A DNA stretch of 64,000 nt from Bradyrhizobium barranii subsp. barranii (GCF_017565645.3 NZ_CP086136.1:3269501-3333500); one strand, 5' to 3'. Counted from the stretch's first letter, positions 53,812 through 64,000 are shown. The notes: generated from the sequence alone by a model not told the origin. Translations and numbers: made by a program.

Positions 53812-54762
53812 ATGCTGAACTTCGTCGTGCGGCGGCTCCTTGCCATCCTGCCGGTGCTGCTCGCCGTCTCGCTGCTCACCTTCCTGATCGCCGCGTTGCT
53901 GCCGGGCGACCTTGCCTATGTCATCCTCGGCGATCAGGCGACGCCGGAGAATGTCGCGGCGTTGCGCCGTGACATGGGGCTCGACCAGCCGCTGTGGTGG
54001 CGTTATCTGAGCTGGCTCGGTCATGTCCTGCAGGGCGATCTCGGCCGCTCCTTCCGCACCGGGCAGACGGTGTTGCAGGCGGTAGCCGAGCGCATTCCGG
54101 TCTCGCTCGAGCTGATGCTGATGGCCGAATTCATCGGGCTCCTGATCGGCGTGCCGCTCGCGATCGCCTGCGCTGCGCGCGCCGGTGGCGCCTTCGACCG
54201 CTTCATGACCGGCAGCGCCTTCGCCATGCTGTCGATGCCGTCCTTCCTGATGGCGATTTTGTTGATCTATCTGTTCGCGGTCGAGTTGCGCTGGCTGCCG
54301 GCGACCGGCTATGTGCCGTTCACCGAGGAGCCGCTGTCGAACCTGCGCTTCTTCGTGCTGCCGGCGCTGACGCTGGCGCTGGCGGAATGGCCTGGCATCA
54401 TGCGGGTGCTGCGCTCCGACATGATCGCGACCCTGCAGGAGGACTATATCGCGCTCGCCAAGGCCAAAGGCCTCAAGCCGGCGCGCATCCTGTTCGTGCA
54501 TGCGCTGAAGCCATCGTCGCTGACGTTGGTGACGGTGACAGGCATCAATATCGGGCGCCTGCTGGGCGGCACGCTGATCGTGGAATCGATCTTCGCGCTG
54601 CCGGGCATCGGCCGCCTGCTGGTCGGCGCGATCTACACCCGCGACCTCGTCATCCTTCAGGGCGTGGTACTGCTGGTCGCCTGCGGCTTCGTCCTCGTCA
54701 ATTTCATCGTCGACATGCTCTACGCCGTGCTCGATCCCAGGATCCGCCATGGCCACGCTTGA
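53812..54762 (+). CDS. ABC transporter permease, DppB type
   Basis: 316 aa with six predicted helices. The family motifs are LLPGDLAYVILG and the EAA loop ALAKAKGLKPARILFVHALKPS that docks with the ATPases. It pairs with the second permease. It starts 7 bp after the binding protein gene and overlaps the next gene by 14 bp. Confidence 0.9.
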   Translation: MLNFVVRRLLAILPVLLAVSLLTFLIAALLPGDLAYVILGDQATPENVAALRRDMGLDQPLWWRYLSWLGHVLQGDLGRSFRTGQTVLQAVAERIPVSLELMLMAEFIGLLIGVPLAIACAARAGGAFDRFMTGSAFAMLSMPSFLMAILLIYLFAVELRWLPATGYVPFTEEPLSNLRFFVLPALTLALAEWPGIMRVLRSDMIATLQEDYIALAKAKGLKPARILFVHALKPSSLTLVTVTGINIGRLLGGTLIVESIFALPGIGRLLVGAIYTRDLVILQGVVLLVACGFVLVNFIVDMLYAVLDPRIRHGHA

Positions 54763-55614
54763 GCTCTCCATCCAGGACGGGGCGTCGGCGCCCGTCCGCC
54801 GCGGCCGCAGGCTCGGCCTGTTGTTCTGGTTGGCGAGCGCCTAGCTCGCGATTGTCCTGACGCTCGCGATCCTCGCGCCGGTGCTGCCGCTGCAGAATCC
54901 GACGGATATGGACATGCTGGAGCGCCGTGCGGCGTTCTCCGGGGAACACTGGCTCGGCACCGACGGGCTCGGCCGCGACGAATTCGCCCGCCTGATCTTT
55001 GGCGCGCGGGTGTCGCTGACGGTCGGGCTGATCGCGCCGATGATCGGGCTTGCGCTCGGCGGCGCGCTTGGTCTCCTCGCCGGCTATTTCCGCGGCCGGT
55101 TCGAAACGCTGGTGGTCGGCAGCATGGACGTGCTGCTGGCCTTTCCGCCGCTGATCTTCGCGCTCGCGGTGACCGCCTATCTCGGCCAGTCGATTCCCAA
55201 TCTCACCCTGATCCTCGGCGTGCTCGGCATTCCCGCCTTCATGCGCGTGGCGCGCGCGGCCACGCTGACGCTGGCGCGGCGCGAGTTCGTGATCGCGGCC
55301 GAGGCGCTTGGCGCCAGCCATGCGCGCATCCTGTTGCGCGAGCTGCTGCCGAACGTGATCCTGCCGCTGCTGGCCTTCTTCCTGCTCGGCGTCGCCGTCA
55401 CCATCGTGGTCGAGGGCGCACTGTCCTTCCTCGGGCTCGGCGTGCCGCCGCCGATGGCGAGCTGGGGCAGCATGATCGGCGAAGGGCGCGACAGCCTCGA
55501 CGTCGCGCCGCGGCTGGCCTTCCTGCCGGCAACAGCGCTGTTCTTGACCGTGCTGGCCTTCAACCTGGTCGGCGACACGTTGCGGGCGCTGACCGACCCG
55601 CGTCAGGGGGCGCT

Positions 55615-55618
<4 letters not shown>
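54749..55618 (+). pseudogene. ABC transporter permease, DppC type, interrupted by an amber codon
   Basis: The frame starts at ATG 54749 inside the previous gene and runs 31 codons to TAG at 54842-54844. It then stays open in the same frame to 55618. The stop falls in the middle of the first membrane helix (LLFWLASA-stop-LAIVLTLAILAPVLPL), probably a former Trp codon (TGG to TAG). The remainder carries the DppC core, including GTDGLGRDEFARLIFGARVSL and the EAA loop (AAEALGASHARILLRELLPN). Internal GTG 54881 or ATG 54908 could give a protein without helix one. Confidence 0.85.
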
Positions 55619-56603
<985 letters not shown>

Positions 56604-56607
<4 letters not shown>

Positions 56608-57575
56608 TGCAGTTTGCCATGCCCGCTGAGCCGCTCCTGAACGTCGACAATCTCGTCGTCGAATATGGTCTCGGCAACAAGACGGTGCACGCGGTCTCCG
56701 GCGTCAGCCTCCAGGTCGCGCGCGGTGAGACGCTGGGGTTGGTCGGCGAATCCGGCTGCGGCAAGTCGACGCTGGGGCGCGCGGTGCTGCAATTGCGCCG
56801 CGCCAAATCCGGCCGCGTGCTGTTCGACGGCGAGGATCTCACCGCCATGGAAGGCGAGGCGCTGCGCAAGATGCGCCGCCGCGTGCAGCTGATCTTCCAG
56901 GACCCGATCGCCTCGCTCAATCCGCGCCGGCGCATCGGCGACATCGTTGCCGAGCCGCTGATCATCGCCGGCGTCAAGGATGCCGCCGAGCGCAAGCGGC
57001 GCGTTCACGAGGTGTTGTCCGCGGTCGGGCTCGACCCTGATATCGTGGCGGGCCGTCTGCCGCACGAATTCTCCGGCGGCCAGTGCCAGCGCATCTGCAT
57101 CGCACGATCGCTGGTGCTCAACCCCGAATTCATCGTCTGCGACGAGCCGGTCTCGGCGCTCGACGTCTCCATCCGCGCGCAGATCCTCAACCTGCTCGAG
57201 GAGATGAAGGCGCGCTTCGGCCTGACGCTGCTGTTCATCGCGCATGATCTCGCGGCGGTGAAAGCGGTCAGCGACCGCGTCGCGGTGATGTATCTCGGCC
57301 GGCTCTGCGAGGTCGGGCCGTCGGAGCAATTGTTCGCAAGGCCCGCGCATCCCTACACGGACCTGCTGTTGCAGGCGATCCCGGTGCCCGATCCGGACGT
57401 GCGTCCCGTCGAGAGTGTGGCGACCGGCGAGCCGCCATCGCCGATTGCGCCGCCGTCCGGCTGCCGCTTCCGCACCCGCTGCCCGCGGGCCGACCAGCGA
57501 TGCAGCGCGGAGATACCGGAGTTGCGCGAGGTCGCACCCGGCCAGTTCGCGGCTTGCCACCATCCGCTGGCCTGA
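56604..57575 (+). CDS. ABC transporter ATPase, DppF/OppF type
   Basis: 323 aa from ATG 56604, overlapping the previous gene by 4 bp. Walker A GESGCGKST, signature FSGGQCQRICIARSL and Walker B FIVCDEPVSALD are complete, with the typical C-terminal GCRFRTRCPRADQRC. It is the second ATPase of the heterodimer and last gene of the operon. The frame is open far upstream of the ATG, but that part is a shadow of the DppD gene. Confidence 0.9.
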
Positions 57576-57656
57576 ACTAAGACCGCTCCCGGATTTGTTT
57601 CGTCCCGCCGGGCATGGCATGGTGGCGACGACAAGAAGTATGCCGGGAGGACGCCG

Positions 57657-58724
57657 ATGAAGAGTTTCAAGGTTGCCGATTTCAAGGCGCCGCTGCAGGA
57701 GTTCGACGAGGCCACGCCGCAGCCGTCGGGCACGCAGGTGCTGATCAAGGTGAAGGCCGCCGGCGTCTGCCACAGCGACCTCCACATATGGGAAGGCGGC
57801 TACGATCTCGGCCACGGCCGCAAGCCGCTGTCGCTGAAGGATCGCGGCATCAATCTGCCGCTGACCATGGGCCATGAGACGGTCGGCGAAATCGCAGCCT
57901 TCGGCCCCGACGTGAAGCCGACCGACCAGGGCGATCTCAGGCTCGGCGATGTCGGCCTCGTCTATCCCTGGATCGGCTGCGGCAAGTGCGCCACGTGCCT
58001 GGCCGGTGACGAGAACATGTGCCTGACGCCGCGCTCGCTCGGCGTCTATTGCGACGGCGGCTACTCCGACCACATGCTGGTGCCGCATCCGCGTTACCTG
58101 CTTAACTTGAAGGGCCTCGATCCCGCCTCGGCGGCGCCCTACGCCTGCTCGGGCGTCACCACCTACAGCGCGCTGAAGAAGGTCGAGCAGCATTTTGACA
58201 CGCCGATCGTGATGTTCGGCGCCGGCGGCCTCGGCCTGATGGCGCTGTCGCTGCTGAAGGCAATGGGCGGCAAGGGCGCGATCATGGTCGACATCGACGC
58301 CAGGAAGCGCGAGGCCGCCGAAAAGGCCGGCGCGCTCGCGACCGTCGATCCCAAGGCGCCGGACGCGCTGGAGCAGCTTGCCAAAAAGGCGGGCGGGCCG
58401 ATCCGCGCCGTGATCGATCTGGTCGGTAACGCCGCGACCACGCAACTCGGCTTCGATTGCCTGACCAAGGGCGGCAAGCTCGTCATCGTCGGCCTGTTCG
58501 GCGGCGGCGCGACTTGGGCGCTGCCGCTGATCCCGATCAAGGCGGTGACGATCCAGGGCAGCTATGTCGGCAATTTGCGCGAGACGCAGGAACTGCTTGA
58601 CCTCGTGCGCGCGAAGAACGTGCCGCCGATCCCGGTGACGAAGGCGCCGCTCAACAAGGCCAATGACGCGCTGGTGCAATTGCAGCAGGGCGCGGTGGTC
58701 GGTCGTACGGTGCTGACGCCGTAA
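57657..58724 (+). CDS. Zinc-dependent alcohol dehydrogenase (MDR family)
   Basis: 355 aa. The catalytic zinc ligands are visible in GVCHSDLHIWEGG (Cys about 38) and MGHETVG (His-Glu about 72). The structural zinc site is CGKCATCLAGDENMC (about 107-121). The NAD-binding loop is GAGGLGLMAL. It oxidises an alcohol or reduces an aldehyde with NAD(P). It has AGGACGCCG upstream and stands apart from the ABC operon by 81 bp. Confidence 0.88.
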   Translation: MKSFKVADFKAPLQEFDEATPQPSGTQVLIKVKAAGVCHSDLHIWEGGYDLGHGRKPLSLKDRGINLPLTMGHETVGEIAAFGPDVKPTDQGDLRLGDVGLVYPWIGCGKCATCLAGDENMCLTPRSLGVYCDGGYSDHMLVPHPRYLLNLKGLDPASAAPYACSGVTTYSALKKVEQHFDTPIVMFGAGGLGLMALSLLKAMGGKGAIMVDIDARKREAAEKAGALATVDPKAPDALEQLAKKAGGPIRAVIDLVGNAATTQLGFDCLTKGGKLVIVGLFGGGATWALPLIPIKAVTIQGSYVGNLRETQELLDLVRAKNVPPIPVTKAPLNKANDALVQLQQGAVVGRTVLTP

Positions 58725-58740
58725 TAGACACTCTCTCCTT

Positions 58741-58827
58741 CGTCATTGCGAGCGAAACGGAGCAATCCAGGAATCCCTCTGCGGACACAGTCTGGATTGC
58801 TTCGTCGCTTCGCTCCTCGCAATGACG
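58741..58827. repeat. Palindromic repeat, CGTCATTGCGAG family (second copy)
   Basis: The terminal arms CGTCATTGCGAG and CTCGCAATGACG are identical to those at 49213-49298, and the inner arms (GCAATCCAG/CTGGATTGC) are also shared. The loop sequence differs. It lies between the alcohol dehydrogenase gene and the next gene. Confidence 0.85.
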
Positions 58828-58859
58828 TCCTTGGCTCGCTCCTTCCTAAGGTCTCTCAA

Positions 58860-59939
58860 ATGTCCGCAAACAACGCCTTTCACATTGCCGTGCTCGCCGG
58901 TGACGGCATCGGTCCCGAAGTCATGGCACCGGCCATCGAAGTCCTGCGCAAGATCGAGGCGAAGTCCGGCCTGAGCTTCCGCTTCACCGAGGCGCCCGCC
59001 GGCGCCAACAATTATCTCGCGACCGGCAAGTCGATGCCCGATTCCACCATCAAGCTCTGCGAGGAGGCCGACGCGATCCTGCTCGGCGCCTGCGGCCTGC
59101 CGTCGGTGCGCTACCCCGATAATACCGAGATCGCGCCGCAGATCGAGCTGCGGTTCATCTTCGATCTCTATGCCGGCGTGCGCCCGGCGCGGCTCATTCC
59201 GGGCGTGCCGAGCCCGATCGTCGGCGCCGACCAGCGCGGCATCGATCTCGTCGTGATCCGCGAATCCACCGAAGGCCTGTTCGCCTCGATGGGCAAGGGC
59301 GTCGTCACACATGAGGACGCGCGCGAGACCATGGTGATCACGCGCAAGACCTCCGAGCGCCTGTTCGAGTTCTCGTTTCGGCTCGCCGAGCGGCGCAAGG
59401 CGCGCGGCAAGCCGGGTATGCTTGCCTGCGTCGACAAGGCGAACGTGTTCAAGGCTTTTGCGTTCTTCCGCGGTATCTTCGACGAGATCGAGAAGAAGCA
59501 TCCGAACGTGAAGACCGACCGGCTCTATGTCGATGCCTGCTCGGCGATGCTGGTGAAACGCCCCTGGGATTTCGACGTGATGGTGATGGAGAACATGTTC
59601 GGCGACATCGTCTCCGACATCACCGCGAGCCTGATCGGTGGCCTCGGCATGGCGCCGTCCGCCGACATCGGCGACAAATATGCCGTGTTCCAACCCTGCC
59701 ACGGCACCGCGCCCGATATCATGGGGCAGGGCAAGGCCAATCCCACCGGCATGATCCTGTCGGCGGCGATGATGCTGGACTGGCTCGCCGACAAGCACGG
59801 CGTCGAGAGCGCGGCGGAAGCCGGCGAGCAGATCGAACGTGCAGTGGATCATATCTACGCCGGCGGCATCAAGCCGATGGAGTTCGGCGGCAGCAATGGC
59901 ACGGCTGACATTACGAAAGCGGTGCTCGCTGCGCTGTAG
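58860..59939 (+). CDS. Isocitrate/isopropylmalate dehydrogenase family protein
   Basis: 359 aa from ATG 58860 (MSANNAFHIAVLAGDGIGPEV). RESTEGLFASMGKG, the Arg cluster in YAGVRPARLIPG and the metal motif ENMFGDIVSDITASL show the beta-decarboxylating dehydrogenase family. It differs clearly from the paralogue at 5847 and has no leuCD neighbours, so the substrate (tartrate, malate, isopropylmalate or homoisocitrate type) is open. It may act after the alcohol dehydrogenase, but this is only position. Confidence 0.82.
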   Translation: MSANNAFHIAVLAGDGIGPEVMAPAIEVLRKIEAKSGLSFRFTEAPAGANNYLATGKSMPDSTIKLCEEADAILLGACGLPSVRYPDNTEIAPQIELRFIFDLYAGVRPARLIPGVPSPIVGADQRGIDLVVIRESTEGLFASMGKGVVTHEDARETMVITRKTSERLFEFSFRLAERRKARGKPGMLACVDKANVFKAFAFFRGIFDEIEKKHPNVKTDRLYVDACSAMLVKRPWDFDVMVMENMFGDIVSDITASLIGGLGMAPSADIGDKYAVFQPCHGTAPDIMGQGKANPTGMILSAAMMLDWLADKHGVESAAEAGEQIERAVDHIYAGGIKPMEFGGSNGTADITKAVLAAL

Positions 59940-59977
59940 TTACCGCAGGCGGCCGATATCGGAGGAGCCGGAAGTCA

Positions 59978-60400
59978 ATGAGCAACCCGGTTCCCGAGCA
60001 CTATCAGCACCTTCGAACCTTCGCCTTTGGCGACAATCCCGCGCTCGCGGATGAATTGGTCGAACTCGTCGTCAAGGGCGTCAAGACCGCGACTTGCAGC
60101 ACGGAGGACGAACCGAACACGTCGACGCCGGGTGAGCGCTGGGTCGTACTCAACGGGCGCGGAGAACCGCGCTGCGTCATCGAATCCGTCGAGATCACCT
60201 ATCGGCGCTTCAATGAAGTCGATGCCGCCTTTGCGCACGATGAGGGCGAAGGCGATCGAAGCCTCGCCTATTGGCGCAGCGCCCATCGGACCTATTTCGG
60301 TCGGCTCGGACGATTCAGCGAGGACATGATGCTGATGTGCGAGCGCTTTCGCCTGATCGAGGTGTTTGGTGATCAGAAGCTGACGCCTGCGCCTTGCTGA
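59978..60400 (+). CDS. ASCH domain protein
   Basis: 140 aa. The layout FAFGDNPALADELVELVVKGVKTATCST, then PGERWVVLNGRGEPRCVIESVEI and the ending ERFRLIEVF matches the ASCH fold, related to PUA domains and thought to bind RNA or modified nucleosides; one family member hydrolyses N4-acetylcytidine. It starts 38 bp after the dehydrogenase gene with GGAGGAGCC upstream. Confidence 0.8.
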   Translation: MSNPVPEHYQHLRTFAFGDNPALADELVELVVKGVKTATCSTEDEPNTSTPGERWVVLNGRGEPRCVIESVEITYRRFNEVDAAFAHDEGEGDRSLAYWRSAHRTYFGRLGRFSEDMMLMCERFRLIEVFGDQKLTPAPC

Positions 60401-60415
60401 GCCCGGACGCCGAGG

Positions 60416-61237
60416 TTACTTGCCCGTAAACTGCGGCTTGCGCTTTTCCATGAAGGCCTGCCGGCCCTCGCGAAAATCCGCGCTGTCCATGCAGGCGTGA
60501 CCGATCGCCTTGATCGCCTCCAGGTCGCGCTGGCTCTCGTCTTTCAACACCTGCGCGATGGTGATCTTGGCGGCCTTGATCGCGAGTGGGGCGTTCTCGG
60601 AGATGGTCTGCGCGATCGTCATCGTCTCACCCCACAACTCGTCGATCGGGAACAAGCGCTCGACGAGGCCAATGCGCAGCGCCTCGGCGGAATCGATCCG
60701 CATGCCCGTGTACATCAGAAGCCGTGCCCAGGACGGGCCGACCAGCGACACCAGATGCTTCAAGCCGTCATAGCCGTAGGCGATGCCGAGCTTTGCCGCG
60801 GGAATGCCGAACTGGCTGCCATGTGCGGCGAGGCGGATGTCGGCGAGCATCGCGACCTGCATGCCGCCGCCGAGGCAAAAGCCCTCGATGCAGGCGATGG
60901 TCGGCTTGGGATAGTCGGCGAGCAGCGCGCGCTGGGCGGCGCTGCGCTTGGCATATTCCTCGGACGCCGCCGCGTTGTGGCGGGTCTTCTCGAACTGGCT
61001 GATGTCGGCACCGGAGACGAATGCCTTGCCGCCGGCGCCGCGCAGGATCACGACGCGCACCGTCTCGTCATCGCGCAGGCTCGTCAGCGCCTCGCCAAAT
61101 CCCTCCCACATCTCCAGCGACATCGCGTTGCGCTTGTCGGGATTGTTGAAGGTGATCACGCCGACGCCGTCGATGACCTGCTTGAGGATCTTGCCGTCGG
61201 CATGGGGTGTTTCGGTCGTGCTGGAAATGTCAGGCAT
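60416..61237 (-). CDS. Crotonase-superfamily protein annotated by homology as enoyl-CoA hydratase
   Basis: 273 aa from ATG 61237. The oxyanion-hole regions (GKAFVSGADISQF and EGFCLGGGMQVAM) and length are those of the crotonase superfamily. Compared with mitochondrial hydratase, the two catalytic glutamates are missing: Glu144 aligns with Gln (GGGMQVAM against GGGCELAM) and Glu164 with Ala (IPAAKLG against QPEILLG). Ordinary hydration is therefore doubtful; another CoA-ester reaction such as decarboxylation, hydrolysis or isomerisation is possible. It converges with the ASCH gene. Confidence 0.8.
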   Translation of the reverse strand: MPDISSTTETPHADGKILKQVIDGVGVITFNNPDKRNAMSLEMWEGFGEALTSLRDDETVRVVILRGAGGKAFVSGADISQFEKTRHNAAASEEYAKRSAAQRALLADYPKPTIACIEGFCLGGGMQVAMLADIRLAAHGSQFGIPAAKLGIAYGYDGLKHLVSLVGPSWARLLMYTGMRIDSAEALRIGLVERLFPIDELWGETMTIAQTISENAPLAIKAAKITIAQVLKDESQRDLEAIKAIGHACMDSADFREGRQAFMEKRKPQFTGK

Positions 61238-61365
61238 TGCGCGCTCGCTGTCGTAGGCCGGGCGCAATGTGCGGCCGGGGCGCGGCCCGGGTCAACCGCG
61301 ACGAGGGATGCCGCTCTGCATCCGCCTGTGCCGCGATTGCATGGCGCGAGAAGCGATTATTCCTT

Positions 61366-61414
61366 GAGCATGATCTTTTCGGAAAACCGCTGCACACTTT
61401 TCCGGATCATGCTC
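61366..61414. repeat. GAGCATGATC...GATCATGCTC palindrome
   Basis: GAGCATGATC (61366-61375) pairs with GATCATGCTC (61405-61414), with inner pairing of TTTTCGGAAAA and TTTTCCG. It is a type of palindrome widespread in Rhizobiales genomes. It abuts the stop codon of the L,D-transpeptidase gene and could act as its terminator. Confidence 0.75.
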
Positions 61415-62763
61415 TACTGCGTTGCGTGCATGTGTGCGGTCAGGGGATGGCTGCCGGCATTGCTGAAGAACGCCGCCTCTTCGGCGGTGGCCTCCAGCAA
61501 CTGCTCGTCCTGACTATAGACGTCGTTGCGGAACTGGACGGTCTGGTCCCTGGTCATCCATGCCGTGAGGTAAATCCAGGCCACCGGCACCTTCTTCGCC
61601 ATGGCGACCTCGAGGTGCTGGCCGCTCGCAATCTCCGTATCGATCGCGGCGCGACTCCATTTCGGCTGGTCCTTCAGCAGCCAGGCGGCGAGATCGCGCA
61701 CATTGTCGACGCGCGAGCAGCCATGGGAATCGAAGCGGTAGTCGTCGCTGAACAGGTTGCGCTGGTTGGTGTCGTGCATATAGACCGAATAGGAATTCGG
61801 CATGTCGATCTTCACCGCGCCGAGCGCGTTGAAGGTGCCGTTGTGCTGGCGCACGGTGAAGATCGGCGTGTGCGTGCCCGACCAGTCGACCGAATGCGGG
61901 TCGATCGGATTGTCGTGGGCGTCGAGCACCTCCATGTGCATGCGCGACAAATAGGTCGGATCCTTGCGCATATGCGCCGAGATCTCGGTCTTGGCGATCG
62001 AGGACGGCACCGTCCAGGTCGGATTGAGCACGACGCTGGTGATCTGGGCCGTCAGGGTCGGCGAGGGCTTTTCGGTCTTGCCGACGATGACGCGATAGCG
62101 CCGCACCACCACATCGTTCTCGACCGCTTCGGCAAACGCGGCGGGGATGTTGACCACGACATAGCGCTGGCCGAAGCCGAAATTCATGTTCTCGAGCCGC
62201 TGGAGCGAAGCCTCCAGCTGCCGGATGCGCTTCTGCACGGAGACGTTCATCGCCGCGACCGTGCGCGGCGTCACCGTGCCGGTCGGCGCCAGTCCATGGC
62301 GGGCCTGGAAGCGTTTTACGGCGTCGGCGAGATCTTGGTCGAAGGCGCCGGTCGCCTTGTCGGCGGCGAGATCGCCGGAGAGGATTAGTCGCTTGCGCAG
62401 CTGCTCGTCGCTGGCGCCTTGGACGCCGAGGGCGAACTTGGCATCGGCAGGGATGGTCGGCCAGCCGCCGCGTACGGCAAGATCGGAGTAGCTGAGCGCG
62501 GCATCCTTGATGCGCTGGGCCGAGCCCTCGTCATAGGTTGGCTCATGCGTCAGCGCGAGTGCCGCAGCGGAGCGGCTCTCCGCCGTCGAAGCGGGCGCGG
62601 CAGCCTTCGGCGCGGCAGCATGGGCCGGGTTCGCCGCCGCCGGTACCGTACCGGCCGTCGTGGCAGGCCTCGGGCCTGCCTGTCCCGTGGTTTCGGTTTG
62701 CGCCAGCGCGGAAGCGCTCGCGAGCACGCCGACGGCAACGATCATCGCATGGCGTTTCGACAT
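61414..62763 (-). CDS. L,D-transpeptidase with peptidoglycan-binding domain
   Basis: 449 aa from ATG 62763. A signal peptide (MSKRHAMIVAVGVLASASALAQ) leads into an Ala/Pro/Thr-rich linker, then a domain of the YcbB type with a peptidoglycan-binding module (residues ~170-215, AFDQDLADAVKRFQARHGLAPTG). The YkuD catalytic domain (about 250-420) contains the FDSHGCSRVDN active site with the nucleophilic Cys. It forms 3-3 cross-links in the periplasm. An upstream in-frame start (62850) is less likely because the signal peptide begins at 62763. Confidence 0.9.
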   Translation of the reverse strand: MSKRHAMIVAVGVLASASALAQTETTGQAGPRPATTAGTVPAAANPAHAAAPKAAAPASTAESRSAAALALTHEPTYDEGSAQRIKDAALSYSDLAVRGGWPTIPADAKFALGVQGASDEQLRKRLILSGDLAADKATGAFDQDLADAVKRFQARHGLAPTGTVTPRTVAAMNVSVQKRIRQLEASLQRLENMNFGFGQRYVVVNIPAAFAEAVENDVVVRRYRVIVGKTEKPSPTLTAQITSVVLNPTWTVPSSIAKTEISAHMRKDPTYLSRMHMEVLDAHDNPIDPHSVDWSGTHTPIFTVRQHNGTFNALGAVKIDMPNSYSVYMHDTNQRNLFSDDYRFDSHGCSRVDNVRDLAAWLLKDQPKWSRAAIDTEIASGQHLEVAMAKKVPVAWIYLTAWMTRDQTVQFRNDVYSQDEQLLEATAEEAAFFSNAGSHPLTAHMHATQ

Positions 62764-62988
62764 GTGTCCCGTTTCCCCACGAGGACGAGGCCCGGACGGG
62801 CGCTCGCATTGGCAATTCCCGCTCGCCGCGCTGCGTGCGCCGATTCGCAAAAATCGGCGGGAAGCTAGCCCGTCTTATTCGTAAGAGTGCGCCTGAGGGC
62901 TGGCGAGCGTGGTGTAAAGCGCTGATGCGGCGTAGGATTCGGTTGCGAAGCCACCCCATCACCTTCAACCGCGAACGCCACGCCCGCC

Positions 62989-64000
62989 ATGACCGATGAT
63001 ACGATTCTGCCCTTCTCGTTTCCAGCCGTTCACGCCAAGAAAGTCACAGCTGCCTTCGATGGCGGTCGCCTGACCTCGAACGGGGGCGTGATGCTTCTGG
63101 CGATGGCCGAGCGGCGTCTCGGCTTGGCCGACAATCTGGCCCGGGTGTTCCCGGATCGGCGCGATCCGACGCGGGTCGTGCACAGCCTTGTCGATATGTT
63201 CCGCGCGCGCATGTTCGCGATCTGCTGCGGCTACGAGGACGCCGACGACCTCGATCATCTGCGGTCCGATCCCGCATTCAAGCTGGCCTGCGGACGGCTG
63301 CCGGACACGGGCCGCGATCTGTGTTCCCAACCGACGCTGTCGCGGCTGGAGAATGCTCCGCGCCTGCGCGACGTGATCCGACTGACCTACATTTTGGTCG
63401 ACGCATGGATGGATAGCTACCCGCGCGAGCCGGCATCCGTCACGCTCGACATCGATGATACCTGCGACGTCGTCCACGGCCATCAGCAGCTCTCGCTGTT
63501 CAACGCTCATTATGACGAACGCTGCTTCCTGCCGATCCACGTCTACGACACGGAGAAGAGCCGGCCCGTGGCCGTCGTGCTGCGGCCCGGCAAGACGCCG
63601 GGCGGCGTCGAGGTGCGTGCCCATCTGCGCCGCCTGGTACGGCATATCCGGACGCGATGGCACAACACGCAAATTACGTTCCGTGGCGACGGGCACTATG
63701 CCCGGCCGGAGGCCATGGCGTGGTGCGAGACCAACGGCATCGACTACATCTTCGGTCTGTCCGGCACCAAGCCTCTCGCCAGAAAAGTCGACGAGGTCGC
63801 CGACGACATCCGCACGCGACGCGCCATCGAGAACCTGCCGGTTCTGCGTGGCTATACCGAGACGCGCCACAAGGCAAAGTCCTGGGATCGCGAACGGCGC
63901 ACTGTCGCCCGTATTGAGGCGACGATGCTCGGCCTCGACATCCGCTTCGTCGTCACCAGCCTCGATGTCGGCTCGGCCGAGTGGATCTACGACAGCCTGT
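62989..64000 (+). CDS. IS1380-family transposase (N-terminal part, cut by window edge)
   Basis: 337 codons are visible from ATG 62989 without a stop. VTLDIDDTCDVVHGHQQLS and FRGDGHYARPEAMAWCETNG correspond to the first two acidic regions of the DDE domain in IS1380 transposases. The C-terminal Glu lies beyond the window. The left terminal repeat should be in the 225 bp before the gene, but without the right end it cannot be fixed. Confidence 0.88.
   Translation, partial: MTDDTILPFSFPAVHAKKVTAAFDGGRLTSNGGVMLLAMAERRLGLADNLARVFPDRRDPTRVVHSLVDMFRARMFAICCGYEDADDLDHLRSDPAFKLACGRLPDTGRDLCSQPTLSRLENAPRLRDVIRLTYILVDAWMDSYPREPASVTLDIDDTCDVVHGHQQLSLFNAHYDERCFLPIHVYDTEKSRPVAVVLRPGKTPGGVEVRAHLRRLVRHIRTRWHNTQITFRGDGHYARPEAMAWCETNGIDYIFGLSGTKPLARKVDEVADDIRTRRAIENLPVLRGYTETRHKAKSWDRERRTVARIEATMLGLDIRFVVTSLDVGSAEWIYDSL

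Noticed and set aside
8439..54844. Amber recoding as a general system, from the TAGs at 8673 and 54842
   Set aside because: Many intact genes here end normally and the two TAGs fit simple G-to-A loss. No suppressor tRNA was seen.
62764..62988. Left terminal repeat of the IS1380 element
   Set aside because: Without the right end in the window no inverted repeat can be verified.

Overview
The window reads as chromosomal DNA of a Bradyrhizobium close to the B. japonicum/B. diazoefficiens group. Coding density and GC content are high. It carries a heme-PAS FixL that keeps the numbering of the characterised protein (heme ligand His at residue 200), FixJ, a FixK2-type Crp/Fnr regulator, complete fixNOQP and fixGHIS operons, and several families of palindromic intergenic repeats of the kind scattered through these genomes. 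No tRNA, rRNA or CRISPR array was seen.

Layout. (1) 1-4.3 kb: a translationally coupled group made of a cut-off gene, a Cys-motif/methyltransferase-like protein and an HExxH protein resembling 2-oxoglutarate-type peptide beta-hydroxylases, followed by a B12-binding radical SAM enzyme. (2) 4.3-8.4 kb: an MFS drug exporter, an isocitrate/isopropylmalate-type dehydrogenase and a Ca2+/H+ antiporter with a FixK-type box. (3) 8.4-17.3 kb: an accessory stretch full of damaged genes: a Gly/Tyr-rich secreted protein with an amber codon, a small protein with a frameshift, a zinc metalloprotease split by an IS3-family element with a 4-bp target duplication, an intact LodA-like quinone oxidase beside a flavoprotein truncated and fused to a feruloyl-CoA-synthase-like protein, and a scrap of an ABC ATPase. 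(4) 17.3-33.7 kb: DUF202 protein, SDR, trans-aconitate methyltransferase, TRAP transporter, GGDEF protein, alkylsulfatase, glycosyltransferase, ABC exporter, debranching-type glycosidase, PRC-barrel protein and MFS transporter. (5) 33.7-46.9 kb: the microaerobic regulon (fixK2, single-domain response regulator, fixJ, fixL, Usp, CBS, fixNOQP, fixGHIS). (6) 46.9-63 kb: patatin, MpaB-like oxygenase, glycogen synthase, CaiB CoA-transferase, a peptide-type ABC transporter with an amber codon in one permease, alcohol dehydrogenase, a second LeuB-like dehydrogenase, ASCH protein, crotonase, L,D-transpeptidase. (7) 63-64 kb: the start of an IS1380-family transposase, running off the window.

How it works together. 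FixL senses O2 and phosphorylates FixJ, FixJ activates fixK2, and FixK2 acts at TTGA-N6-TCAA sites. Five such sites are visible: before fixN, before fixG, before the single-domain response regulator (overlapping the fixJ stop codon), and, less expectedly, before the Ca2+/H+ antiporter and the broken Gly/Tyr-rich gene. The fixNOQP products form the high-affinity cbb3 oxidase and fixGHIS supplies its copper and assembly functions.

The strongest observations are the exactly reconstructable IS insertion (removing the element plus one 4-bp repeat restores the protease frame), the -1 frameshift signal inside that IS, the in-frame deletion fusion behind lodA, two Trp-to-amber lesions, and the candidate peptide-modifying cassette at the left edge.
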